64,000 nt of DNA. Source: Nocardioides oceani. GTDB taxonomy: Bacteria > Actinomycetota > Actinomycetes > Propionibacteriales > Nocardioidaceae. The position numbers and the translations under genes were made by a program. Of this stretch, positions 47,000 through 55,452 are shown piece after piece; positions within the stretch are counted from its first letter, which is position 1; every line of letters starts with the position of its first letter. Below the pieces are notes generated by a model. The model made no database searches. It was not told the DNA's origin and saw only the letters and a list, made by a program, of their open reading frames with translations. The stretch covers positions 395,960 to 459,959 of the forward strand of contig NZ_JAUHJQ010000001.1 of NCBI RefSeq assembly GCF_030412965.1. The letters are read 5' to 3'.

Positions 47000-47018
47000 C
47001 AGGATCGCGCGCCGGACC

Positions 47019-48887
47019 TCAGGCGGTGGTGTGGTGCACGTAGCACCAGCGCCAGTCCTCGCCGGGCTCGGCGGACTGCATGACGGGGTGCGCGGTGTCG
47101 TGGAAGTGGGCGGTGGCGTGCTGGCGCGGCGAGGAGTCGCAGCAGCCGACGTGCCCACAGGTCAGGCACTGCCGCAGGGCGACCCACTGCGTGCCGTCGC
47201 GCAGGCACCCCTCGCAGGCGGGGTCGTCGACGGTGTCGGTCGCCGGGTGCCGCTCGAGGTCGTCGCACCCGGCGCCGGTGCGGCGGGACTCGCGCTGCAC
47301 GACCCGGAGCTCGGCGCGCTCCTCGCTCGCGACGGTGAGCATCGACTCCTCGACGTCGAGCATGGCCAGCACGTCGGCGACGACGTCGGCGGGGGTCGAG
47401 CCCGAGCCGCGGATCTCCAGCACGCGGCGCCGCTCGGCGTCGATCATCGCCATCCGGACCCGGCCGTACAGGTCGCTCGGGCTCTCCTGGTCCGCCGCGG
47501 TGCCGAGCCGCTCCCAGGCGGCGAAGTTGCGCTGGTCGACCCGCTGCCGGATCAGGCCGACGACGTCGTGCGGGTCGTCGTACTCCAGCCGGTCGAGCTC
47601 CTCGAAGGCCGCCTTCGACGCCTGCTGGAGCAGCGTGGCGCGCGCCAGCGCGTCCTCCGCGGGGTCGGGGGCGGGCACCTGCAGCCGGCGGGCGACCCAC
47701 GGCAGCGTCAGCCCCTGCAGGAACAGCGTGCCGGCGACGACGGTGAAGGCGGCGAGCAGCAGCACCTCGCGGTACGGCGTGTCCTCGGGCACCACGAACG
47801 CGGCGGCCAGCGTCACGACGCCGCGCATGCCGGCCCAGCCGAGGATGAACGTGTGCGTCCACGGCGGCGGCTTGCCGGTCTCCAGCTCGGGTCCGGGCCG
47901 CACCAGCAGGTAGCGCGACGGGAAGACCCACACCATCCGCAGCACGACCACGGCGGCCAGGACCGCCAGGCAGAACGCCACGATCCGGCCGAGCCCGAGG
48001 TCGCTCTCGGCGGCCCCCTCGACGATCCACCACGCCTGCAGCCCGATGAGCAGGAAGACGGTGTTCTCCAGGACGAACGCGATCGTGCGCCAGTTGAGCC
48101 GCTCGCTGATCCGCGACTGCGCGCTCTGCAGGACCGGCGCCTTGTGGCCGAGCAGGAGCCCGGCGACGACGACGGCCAGGACGCCCGAGGCGTGCAGCTC
48201 CTCGGCGGCGACGTACGCCGCGAACGGCACGACCAGCGACAGCGCGCTGTCGATGACGGGGTCGGTCAGCAGCCGGCGCACCTTGGCGACCACGACGAAG
48301 AACAGCACGCCGACGAGCACGCCGCCGCCGGCCGCCACGACGAAGTCGAGCGTCACGCCCCACGCGTCCAGGCCGGTGCCCGCCGCGACCGCCAGCGCGG
48401 TGCGCAGCGCGACCAGCGCGGTGGCGTCGTTGAGCAGCGACTCGCCCTCGAGGATCGTCACGACCCGCCGCGGCAGCCCGATCCGCCGGCCGATCGCGGT
48501 GGCCGCGACCGCGTCCGGCGGCGCCACCACCGCGCCGAGCGCGAGCGCGACCGCCCACGGCAGGTCCGGCAGCACCATCCGCGCCACGACGGCCACACCG
48601 GCGGCGGTGAAGACCACGAGGCCGACCGACAGCAGCAGGATCGGGCGCCGGTTGGCGTTGAAGTCGACCAGCGACGTCTGCTGCGCCGCGGCGTACAGCA
48701 ACGGTGGGAGCAGGCCCAGCAGCACCACGTCGTGGTCGAGGTAGACCTGCGGCACCTGCGGGACGTACGACGCCGCGACGCCGACCGCGATCAGCAGGAA
48801 CGGGGCCGGGACGTCGATCCGCTCGGCCACCGCCGTCGCGACGAGCACGGCCACGGCGATGCCGCACAGCAGCAGGGCGATGTCCAC
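47019..48887 (-). CDS. Na+/H+ antiporter (CPA1) with C-terminal UBP zinc finger
   Basis: A 622-residue protein. Residues about 1-400 form the CPA1/NhaP exchanger with some 12 helices; ALGAVVAPPDAVAATAIGRRIGLPRR and LEGESLLNDATALV carry the conserved ion-site acids. A cytosolic linker follows (DALARATLLQQASKAAFEELDRLEYDD). From about residue 554 a UBP-type zinc finger appears: CEGC, CLTCGHVGCCDS, HATAHFHDTAHPV and WCYVHH give the Cys/His ligand pattern. UBP fingers bind ubiquitin C-termini in eukaryotes, but their bacterial role is unknown. The GTG is 6 bases after GACAAT, a leaderless arrangement. It lies between the iron transporter operon and menD. Confidence 0.88.
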   Translation of the reverse strand: MDIALLLCGIAVAVLVATAVAERIDVPAPFLLIAVGVAASYVPQVPQVYLDHDVVLLGLLPPLLYAAAQQTSLVDFNANRRPILLLSVGLVVFTAAGVAVVARMVLPDLPWAVALALGAVVAPPDAVAATAIGRRIGLPRRVVTILEGESLLNDATALVALRTALAVAAGTGLDAWGVTLDFVVAAGGGVLVGVLFFVVVAKVRRLLTDPVIDSALSLVVPFAAYVAAEELHASGVLAVVVAGLLLGHKAPVLQSAQSRISERLNWRTIAFVLENTVFLLIGLQAWWIVEGAAESDLGLGRIVAFCLAVLAAVVVLRMVWVFPSRYLLVRPGPELETGKPPPWTHTFILGWAGMRGVVTLAAAFVVPEDTPYREVLLLAAFTVVAGTLFLQGLTLPWVARRLQVPAPDPAEDALARATLLQQASKAAFEELDRLEYDDPHDVVGLIRQRVDQRNFAAWERLGTAADQESPSDLYGRVRMAMIDAERRRVLEIRGSGSTPADVVADVLAMLDVEESMLTVASEERAELRVVQRESRRTGAGCDDLERHPATDTVDDPACEGCLRDGTQWVALRQCLTCGHVGCCDSSPRQHATAHFHDTAHPVMQSAEPGEDWRWCYVHHTTA

Positions 48888-48901
48888 CGCACCATTGTCC
48901 G

Positions 48902-50467
48902 CTAGGGACGAAGCGCCCGGATCCGCTCGTCCAGGTCGCGACGCGTCCGCCGGTCGACGACCGCCTCGACGACCTCGATCCCCCCGTTCGGGCTGGCGAG
49001 CGCGTGCTCGAGCTCGGCACGGGTGTCGACCCGCCAGTGCGGCGTGCGGGTGGCCGCGCAGATGCTCGCGAGGTCGACGCCGTGCGGGGTCCCGAAGAGG
49101 GTGTCGAACGGCTCGGCGTGCTCCGGCGCGCCCTGCTCGAGCATCGAGAAGATCGCGCCGCCGTCGTCGTTGACCACGACGAGCGTCAGGTCCGGCCGCT
49201 CCTCGCGCGGCCCGAGGACCAGGCCGGTGCTGTCGTGGAGGAACGTCACGTCGCCCATCAGCGCGAGGTTGCGGGTGCCGTGGGGGCGGCCCAGCGCCGC
49301 ACCGATCGCCGAGGAGATCGTGCCGTCGATGCCCGCGAGCCCGCGGTTGGCGACCACCTTGCGCCGGTCGCCGACCTCGTAGCGAGCGACCACCAGGTCC
49401 AGGTCGCGGATCGGGCTCGAGGCTCCGACGTACAGCAGTCCACCGGGAGGTACGCCGCGGCTCACGGCCGCCGCCACCTCGTGCGGCGTGAGCCCGGGCT
49501 CGGTGGCCAGCAGCCGGTCCAGCTGCCGGGCGACCGAGCGGTCCGCCTCCCGCCACGCGTCGAGCCAGGTGCCGTCCTCCGCGCCCTCGACCACCGGCCG
49601 GAGCACGTGCCGGTCGACCGGGAACGGCCGCTCGGACCACGCGCCGCGGGCGGGCACGGCCACGACCTCGACGTCCTCGCGGGACAGCAGCCGGGTGACC
49701 GGGCGGGACAGCGTGGGGTGGCCGACGACCACGACCCGCTCGACGCTGCGGCCGAGGTCGGTGTCGAGCAGCAGCCGGTAGCAGCGCAGCGCGTTCTCGC
49801 CGGTGCGCGAGCCGGAGGTGGGCTCGGCGAGCAGCGGCCACCCGGCGCGCTCGGCGAGCACGCGGGCGGGCGGTCCGGCGTCGTCGCCGGCGACCACCAC
49901 GGTCCGCGGTCCGAGCGGGAGCACCTCCTCGGCGGTGACCGGCTGCGCCGGCTCGGGCCGCGGGGCGATCGCCGGGGGCACCCAGCGGTCGGCCGGGACG
50001 AGCGGCTCGTCGAGCTGCACGTTGAGGTGGGTGGGCCCGGCGGTGGCGAGGTCGAGCGCGTCGGTGGGCAGGTCGCGGGTGGCCACGAGCCGGCCGAAGA
50101 CGCCGACCTGGTCGGTGGTCTGGTTCGCCCCGGTCCCCCGCAGCCGTGCGGGGCGGTCGGCGGTGAGGACGACCAGCGGCAGGCCGGTGTGCGCGGCCTC
50201 GAGCACGGCCGGGTGCAGGTTGGCGACCGCCGTGCCGGAGGTGCACAGCACCGCGGCCCGCGCGCCGACCTTGGTCAGCCCCAGGGCGAGGAAGGCGGCG
50301 GTCCGCTCGTCGATGCGCGTGTGCAGCCGCAGCAGCCCGGCCTCGGCGGCGGCGTGGACCGCGAACGACAGCGGCGCGTTGCGCGAGCCGGGCGAGAGCA
50401 CGACCTCGGTGACGCCGGCCTCGACGAGGGCGGTGACCACGGAGCGGGCCAGGTCGGTGGAGCTCAC
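48902..50467 (-). CDS. menD: SEPHCHC synthase MenD
   Basis: A 521-residue thiamine-diphosphate enzyme that joins 2-oxoglutarate and isochorismate in menaquinone synthesis. VVLSPGSRNAPLSFAV, RIDERTAAFLALGLTK and VLCTSGTAVANLHPAV are N-terminal family blocks, and the ThDP motif runs from GDVTFLHDSTGL to VVVNDDGGAIFSMLEQG. The GTG overlaps the menC stop (GTGA). It is the last gene of menE-menC-menD. Confidence 0.94.
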   Translation of the reverse strand: MSSTDLARSVVTALVEAGVTEVVLSPGSRNAPLSFAVHAAAEAGLLRLHTRIDERTAAFLALGLTKVGARAAVLCTSGTAVANLHPAVLEAAHTGLPLVVLTADRPARLRGTGANQTTDQVGVFGRLVATRDLPTDALDLATAGPTHLNVQLDEPLVPADRWVPPAIAPRPEPAQPVTAEEVLPLGPRTVVVAGDDAGPPARVLAERAGWPLLAEPTSGSRTGENALRCYRLLLDTDLGRSVERVVVVGHPTLSRPVTRLLSREDVEVVAVPARGAWSERPFPVDRHVLRPVVEGAEDGTWLDAWREADRSVARQLDRLLATEPGLTPHEVAAAVSRGVPPGGLLYVGASSPIRDLDLVVARYEVGDRRKVVANRGLAGIDGTISSAIGAALGRPHGTRNLALMGDVTFLHDSTGLVLGPREERPDLTLVVVNDDGGAIFSMLEQGAPEHAEPFDTLFGTPHGVDLASICAATRTPHWRVDTRAELEHALASPNGGIEVVEAVVDRRTRRDLDERIRALRP

Positions 50468-51426
50468 GGGAGCCGATCCTCGCGCAGCGCCCGCACCTCG
50501 GCCAGCCGTGCCTCCCAGTGCGCGACGCGGTCGGGGTCCGCGACCGGGTGGCCGGGGTCGAGCGGGGGCACGCGCACCGGCAGCTCGCCGGCGACCGGCA
50601 GCAGCGGCTCGGCGCTGGTGTCGGCCGCGAGCAGCTGGGCCGTGGCCAGGCCGCAGGCGTGGGGCAGCTCGGGCAGCGCGGCCGCGAGCGCGACGCCGGC
50701 GGCCAGCCCGACCGAGCTCTCCAGCGCGGAGGAGACGACGACCGGCAACCCGATGTCCTCGGCGATCCGCAGGCAGGCCCGCACGCCGCCGAGCGGCTGC
50801 ACCTTGAGCACGGCCACGTCTGCCGCCTCGAGGTCGCGGACGCGGTAGGGGTCGGCCGCCCGGCGGATCGACTCGTCCGCGGCCACGGGGACGTCGACGG
50901 CCCGGCGCACCGCGGCGAGCTCCTCGACGGTGGCGCACGGCTGCTCGACGTACTCCAGGCCGCCGGCGGCGCGGTCGAGCACCGGCAGCCGCTCGAGCGC
51001 CTGCTCGACGCTCCACAGGCCGTTGACGTCGATGCGGACCTTCCCGGCCGCGCCGAGCGCGTCCCTCACCGCCTCGACCCGGGCCTGGTCCTCGGCGAGG
51101 GACTGCCCGGGCTCGGCGACCTTGACCTTGGCGGTGGCGCAGCCGCCGGCGCGGACGATCGCGTGCGCCCGCTCGGCGTCGACGGCCGGCACGGTGACGT
51201 TGACCGGCACGCTGGTGCGCACCGGCGCGGGCCAGTCCCCCGCGGCGGCCTCCTCGGCGCAGCGCAGCCACGGCTCGGCGACCGCGGCGTCGTACTCCAG
51301 GAACGGCGACCACTCCCCCCAGCCCGCCGGCCCCTCGAGCAGCACGCCCTCGCGGACCGTGATGCCGCGGAAGCGGGTCCGCATGGGGAGGCTGTAGACC
51401 CGAAGCCCGCTCACCGGGCCGCTCAC
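50464..51426 (-). CDS. menC: o-succinylbenzoate synthase
   Basis: A 320-residue enolase-superfamily enzyme that dehydrates SHCHC to o-succinylbenzoate. The catalytic lysine motif is AKVKV, the metal ligands lie in RIDVNGLW, YVEQPC and ADESIRR, and the second lysine in LKVQPLGG. The GTG at 51426 overlaps the menE stop and has GGAGGAGG 4 bases upstream, which decides it over the GTG four codons later. Confidence 0.92.
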   Translation of the reverse strand: MSGPVSGLRVYSLPMRTRFRGITVREGVLLEGPAGWGEWSPFLEYDAAVAEPWLRCAEEAAAGDWPAPVRTSVPVNVTVPAVDAERAHAIVRAGGCATAKVKVAEPGQSLAEDQARVEAVRDALGAAGKVRIDVNGLWSVEQALERLPVLDRAAGGLEYVEQPCATVEELAAVRRAVDVPVAADESIRRAADPYRVRDLEAADVAVLKVQPLGGVRACLRIAEDIGLPVVVSSALESSVGLAAGVALAAALPELPHACGLATAQLLAADTSAEPLLPVAGELPVRVPPLDPGHPVADPDRVAHWEARLAEVRALREDRLP

Positions 51427-52430
51427 CGAGCCTCCTCCGCGAGCCGGCGCAGCGCGATCCGGTCCGGCTTGCCGTTGGCCAGCAGCGGCACGTCGTCGAG
51501 CGCGACGAGCTGGCGCGGCGCCCACGACCGGGGGTGCTCGAGGCCGACCCAGTCGCGCAGCCCGGCGAGCGGCACCTCGCCCACCACGAACGCGACCAGC
51601 CGGTTGCCCCACTCCGCGTCGGGCACGCCGAGCACCTCCGCGGCCCGCACCGCCGGGTGCTCGCGCAGCCGGGCGGCCACGGCCGGCGCCGGCACGTTCA
51701 CGCCGCCGGTCACCACGACGTCGTCGAGCCGTCCGAGCACCTGCAGCCGGCCGTCCTCGTCGAGCCGGCCGGCGTCGGAGGTGAGGTACCACCCGTCGAC
51801 GAGCACCTCGGCGGTCAGCGCCGCGTCGCCCGCGTAGCCGGCGAACAGCGTCGGCCCGGCCAGCCGGATCCGGCCGTCGCGGTCGAGCGCCAGCCCGACC
51901 CCGTCGAGCGGCACGCCGTCGTACACGCAGCCGCCCGCCGTCTCCGCCGCGCCGTACGTCGCGACGGCACGGACCCCGCGCTCCTCGGCCCGCCGGCGCA
52001 GCGCCGGGTCGACCGGTCCCCCACCGACCAGCACGGTGTGGAACGTCGCGAGCACCGCGGCCTCCTCGGGCACCTCGAGCATCCGCCGCAGCTGGGTCGG
52101 CACCAGCGAGGTGAACCGGTGCTCGGCGGTCATCGCCGCGGCCGCCGCCACGAACGACGCGTGCTCCTCCAGCCGCACCGGCGCGTGCCCGGCGACCAGC
52201 GACCGCGCGACGACCTGCAGCCCGGCGACGTACGCCTCCGGCAGCGCGAGCAGCCACTGCCCGGACGCGCCGAGCCGGCGGGCCGAGGCGTGCACCGACG
52301 CCAGGACCGCGGAGCGCGGCAGCAGCACCCGCTTGGGGCGACCGGTGGACCCGGACGTCTCGACCACCCAGGGGTCCGGCTCGGCCGGGGCCGCGAGCCA
52401 CGCGTCGAGGGTCACACCGGCAGAAACCAC
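51423..52430 (-). CDS. menE: o-succinylbenzoate-CoA ligase, short form
   Basis: A 335-residue AMP-forming ligase that activates o-succinylbenzoate. VVETSGSTGRPKRV starts at about residue 22, so the first 100 or more residues of larger ligases are absent; short MenE proteins of this kind are usual in actinobacteria. Further blocks are YGAAETAGGCVYDG, LTSDAGRLDEDGRLQVLGRLDDVVVTGG and LLANGKPDRIALRRL with the catalytic lysine. The GTG is 7 bases after TAGCGT (minus strand), a leaderless arrangement. Confidence 0.9.
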   Translation of the reverse strand: MVSAGVTLDAWLAAPAEPDPWVVETSGSTGRPKRVLLPRSAVLASVHASARRLGASGQWLLALPEAYVAGLQVVARSLVAGHAPVRLEEHASFVAAAAAMTAEHRFTSLVPTQLRRMLEVPEEAAVLATFHTVLVGGGPVDPALRRRAEERGVRAVATYGAAETAGGCVYDGVPLDGVGLALDRDGRIRLAGPTLFAGYAGDAALTAEVLVDGWYLTSDAGRLDEDGRLQVLGRLDDVVVTGGVNVPAPAVAARLREHPAVRAAEVLGVPDAEWGNRLVAFVVGEVPLAGLRDWVGLEHPRSWAPRQLVALDDVPLLANGKPDRIALRRLAEEAR

Positions 52431-52437
52431 ACGACGA

Positions 52438-52447
52438 ACGCTAGACC
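52438..52447. promoter_or_regulatory. overlapping divergent -10 elements, menE and MFS gene
   Basis: The minus-strand TAGCGT (52438-52443) and the plus-strand TAGACC (52442-52447) share the CTAG core. Each sits 6-7 bases from its start codon (GTG 52430 and ATG 52454). The two start codons are only 23 bp apart, so polymerase can probably occupy one promoter at a time. Confidence 0.5.
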
Positions 52448-52453
52448 TCCGTG

Positions 52454-53758
52454 ATGGGATCCTCGGTCGTGCCCCGCCCCCTCGGATCCGTCGTCGACAG
52501 CCTCCGGCCTCCCACGCCCCTGGCGGCGCGGCTCTCGGTGCAGTCGATCCTCTTCGCGATCGGCGACGGCACGTTCATCACCGCCAGCGCGGTGTTCTTC
52601 ACCCAGGTCGTGGGGCTGTCCGCCGCCCAGGTCGGCGTCGGCATCACCGTCGCCGGCATCGCGTCCTTCCTCGTCGCCGTGCCGGCGGGGAGGCTCGCGG
52701 ACCGGATCGGCCCGCAGCGGATGTGGGCGCTCGGCGCGCTCGGCACCGGTCTGGCGTACGCCGCGTGGCCGCTCATCGACGGGTTCGCGGCGTTCCTGGT
52801 GATGAGCGTGGTCCTCGAGGTGGTCAACAGCGCGGGCGGGGCCGCCCGCGGGGCCTACGTCCTCGACCTCGTGCCGCGGGTCGAGCGGGTCGCGTCCCAG
52901 GCCTACATGTACGCCGCGCTCAACCTCGGCTTCACCGCCGGTGCCCTCCTCGGCGGCATCGCGCTGGCCCTGCCCGGCGACGCGGTCATCACGGCGCTGC
53001 CGTGGTTCACCGCCGCGCTGATGCTGCTCAACGCGTTCTGGATCACCCGGCTGCCGCGGGTGCGGCACGAGGAGCGCCCGACGGCGCTCGAGGCGGCCGT
53101 CGCCGGCGCGGTCGAGGACGTCGAGGGCGAGCGGGCGGTGCCCGGGGCGCTGCGCAACCGCGGCTTCCTGCTCACCTCGTTCCTCGGCGGCGTGCTGAAC
53201 ACCAACCAGGTCCTGCTGCACATCGTGATCCCGCTCTGGCTGGTGCAGGAGACCGACGCCCCGCACGTGCTGATCGCGCTGCTCTTCGGCACCAACACCG
53301 TCATGTGCATCTTCCTGCCGATGGTGGTCGCCCGGACCGTCCTCGGGGTGCCGACCGCGCTGCGGGCCTCGCGGATCAGCAGCGTGTTCTTCGTCGTCTC
53401 CTGCGTGATCACCCTCGTCACCCACGACACGGTCGGCTGGGTGACGATCGCGCTGGTCTGGCTCGGCCACGTCACCGTCACCGGCGCCGAGCTGTTCCTG
53501 TCCGCGGCCGGCTGGTCCTTCGAGTCCGAGCTGTCCGACCCCGGCAGGCGCGGGGAGTACCAGGGCGCGCAGAACCTCGGCGGCACGCTCGGCTACGTCT
53601 GGGCCCCGGCCGCCTACACCTACCTGGCGATGGAGCACGGCGCCGTCGGCTGGCTGGTGATCGCCGGCATCGTCGCCGCCGCCACCGTCGCCATCCACCC
53701 CTCGGTCCGCGTCGCCCAGCGCTTCCTCGAGCGACACCGGCTCGACCCCGCCCGCTGA
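52454..53758 (+). CDS. MFS transporter
   Basis: A 434-residue major facilitator with about 12 helices. AGRLADRIGPQRMWALGALGTG is the loop 2-3 motif. The substrate is unknown. It is divergent from menE and followed by menA, so it interrupts the men genes, but nothing in the sequence ties it to quinone metabolism. The in-frame GTG at 52451 is an alternative start. Confidence 0.88.
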   Translation: MGSSVVPRPLGSVVDSLRPPTPLAARLSVQSILFAIGDGTFITASAVFFTQVVGLSAAQVGVGITVAGIASFLVAVPAGRLADRIGPQRMWALGALGTGLAYAAWPLIDGFAAFLVMSVVLEVVNSAGGAARGAYVLDLVPRVERVASQAYMYAALNLGFTAGALLGGIALALPGDAVITALPWFTAALMLLNAFWITRLPRVRHEERPTALEAAVAGAVEDVEGERAVPGALRNRGFLLTSFLGGVLNTNQVLLHIVIPLWLVQETDAPHVLIALLFGTNTVMCIFLPMVVARTVLGVPTALRASRISSVFFVVSCVITLVTHDTVGWVTIALVWLGHVTVTGAELFLSAAGWSFESELSDPGRRGEYQGAQNLGGTLGYVWAPAAYTYLAMEHGAVGWLVIAGIVAAATVAIHPSVRVAQRFLERHRLDPAR

Positions 53759-53788
53759 CCCGGCGCTGACCCGGCGCTGACCCGCGGG
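53756..53788. repeat. 11-bp tandem repeat over the MFS stop codon
   Basis: TGACCCGGCGC occurs at 53756 and 53767, followed by the variant TGACCCGCGGG at 53778. The first TGA is the stop codon of the MFS gene. Confidence 0.7.
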
Positions 53789-53824
53789 CGCGTGGTCCGC
53801 TCGCGTCGGGTTGAATCGTCGCTC

Positions 53825-54703
53825 GTGGCATCTGCATCCGAGTGGCTCGCCGGCGCGCGGCCCCGCACCCTCCCGGCCGCGGTCTCGCCGGTCCTCGCCG
53901 GCACCGGCGTGGCGGCGTACGTCGACGCGGCGGTGTGGTGGAAGGCGCTGCTCGCCCTCGTGGTGAGCCTGGCCCTCCAGGTCGCGGTGAACTACGCGAA
54001 CGACTACTCCGACGGCGTCCGCGGCACCGACGACGTCCGGGTCGGGCCGATGCGGCTCGTCGGGTCGGGCGCCGCCACCCCGTCCGCGGTCAAACGCGCG
54101 GCGTTCCTCGCCTTCGGCGTCGCCGGCGTGGCCGGGACCGTCCTCGCCGCGACGACGGCCTGGTGGCTGGTGGCCGTCGGGCTCGTCTGCGTGCTGGCCG
54201 CCTGGGGCTACACCGGCACGTCACGGCCCTACGGCTACCTCGGCCTGGGCGAGGTCATGGTCTTCGTGTTCTTCGGCCTCGTGGCCGTCGTGGGCACGAC
54301 GTACGTCCAGACCGGGACGTGGGAGACCGCCGCGCTCGTCGCCGCCGTCGGCATCGGCGCGCTGGCCTGCGCGATCCTCGTCGCCAACAACCTGCGCGAC
54401 ATCCCCACCGACACCGTCGCGGGCAAGCGCACGCTCGCGGTGCGGATGGGCGACCGCGGGACCCGCCTGCTGTACGCCGCGCTCGTGGCGGTCGCCGCGC
54501 TCGCCGTCGTCGGCGTCGCCGCCTCGACGACGTGGTGGGCGCTGCTCGGCCTGGGCTTCCTCGTGCCCGCCGCGATCGGCACCCGCATCGTCCTGGGCGG
54601 CGCCACCGGCCCCGCGCTCATCCCCGTGCTGCAGCGCACCGGCACCGCCGAGCTGGCCTGGGCCGTGCTCGTCGCCGTGCCGCTGGTGGTCGCCGGCGCC
54701 TGA
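53825..54703 (+). CDS. menA: 1,4-dihydroxy-2-naphthoate polyprenyltransferase
   Basis: A 292-residue UbiA-family membrane prenyltransferase that attaches the polyprenyl tail and releases CO2 to form demethylmenaquinone. The two aspartate-rich motifs are NYANDYSDGVRGTDD and NNLRDIPTDT. ARPRTLPAAVSPVLAGT near the start is typical of MenA. The GTG at 53825 is chosen since the protein then begins as in relatives; a longer GTG start at 53792 adds 11 residues without a ribosome site. Some nine helices are expected. Confidence 0.93.
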   Translation: MASASEWLAGARPRTLPAAVSPVLAGTGVAAYVDAAVWWKALLALVVSLALQVAVNYANDYSDGVRGTDDVRVGPMRLVGSGAATPSAVKRAAFLAFGVAGVAGTVLAATTAWWLVAVGLVCVLAAWGYTGTSRPYGYLGLGEVMVFVFFGLVAVVGTTYVQTGTWETAALVAAVGIGALACAILVANNLRDIPTDTVAGKRTLAVRMGDRGTRLLYAALVAVAALAVVGVAASTTWWALLGLGFLVPAAIGTRIVLGGATGPALIPVLQRTGTAELAWAVLVAVPLVVAGA

Positions 54704-54746
54704 GCGCACCCGAGGCCCTCCGGCGGCCGCTGCGTAGGCTGGCGCC

Positions 54747-54884
54747 ATGGGCTTCCTGATCTTCGTCGCACTCGTCGTCGTCGCCGTGGTGGCGTGGAAG
54801 ATGCGGGTGCAGCTCCTCGCCAAGGTGCTGGGCCAGGACGAGGCACGCGTCCGGCGCCAGCTGGAGGCCCGCAAGCGCCGCTGA
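54747..54884 (+). CDS. 45-residue membrane microprotein
   Basis: A short frame of one predicted helix (GFLIFVALVVVAVVAW) followed by a strongly basic tail with RVRRQLEARKRR. The ATG lies 6 bases after TAGGCT (54735-54740), the same leaderless arrangement as other genes in the window, which is the main argument that it is real. It would be an N-out membrane peptide with a cytosolic basic tail. No family is recognised. Confidence 0.6.
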   Translation: MGFLIFVALVVVAVVAWKMRVQLLAKVLGQDEARVRRQLEARKRR

Positions 54885-54927
54885 GCCGCGCTCGACGAGC
54901 CCGCCGCGCGGGACCGCGGACGTCGAG

Positions 54928-55188
54928 CTAGTCGACGTCCTCCTTGGACTTCATCTCCTCGAACGCCTGGGAGGCGCGCGCCGCGCGCTCCTGCACCCGC
55001 AGCGCGAACGCCTCGCGGGGACCGTTGAGGAGCCACAGCGAGCCGAGGCCGCTGAGCACGAACGCGATCACGACGGCCCACAGGACCGGCACCTCGCCGG
55101 CGACCGCCCACCAGACGCCGAACACGAGCGCGAGCGACCCGAGGAACAGCGCGATGCGCAGGGCGGTGTAGACCACGAACTCCTTCAC
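54928..55188 (-). CDS. DUF4229-like small membrane protein
   Basis: An 86-residue protein with two hydrophobic helices (about residues 3-24 and 30-50) and a charged C-terminal helix ending in SKEDVD. It resembles the actinobacterial DUF4229 family, often encoded near menaquinone genes. The GTG at 55188 is 7 bases from TACCCT (55196-55201, minus strand). Function is unknown. Confidence 0.72.
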   Translation of the reverse strand: MKEFVVYTALRIALFLGSLALVFGVWWAVAGEVPVLWAVVIAFVLSGLGSLWLLNGPREAFALRVQERAARASQAFEEMKSKEDVD

Positions 55189-55233
55189 GACCTCCAGGGT
55201 AGGCGCTGTGGGCCTCCGACCTACATTGGAGGG

Positions 55234-55452
55234 GTGCTGAAGCTGCTCCTGGTCGTCGCGCTCTTCGCGCTCGCGACGTACGTCGTCGTGCGGCTCCTCG
55301 AGCGCCGCGGTCGCCGGTCCGCGCCCCGCGGTCGCGGCGGCTCCCGCCCGCCGGAGCCCCGCCCGCTGGGGCCCGACGACGACCCCGACTTCCTGCGCGA
55401 CCTCGACCGCAGGCGCCGCCACCCGGAGCACCCGGAGGACCCCGAGCTGTGA
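55234..55452 (+). CDS. small membrane-anchored protein
   Basis: A 72-residue protein: one N-terminal helix (LLLVVALFALATYVVVRLL) and a highly charged, Pro/Arg/Asp-rich tail. The GTG is 6 bases after TACATT (55222-55227). Its stop overlaps the start of the thioredoxin-like lipoprotein gene (GTGA), so both are co-translated and may belong to cytochrome c maturation. No domain is recognised. Confidence 0.7.
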   Translation: MLKLLLVVALFALATYVVVRLLERRGRRSAPRGRGGSRPPEPRPLGPDDDPDFLRDLDRRRRHPEHPEDPEL

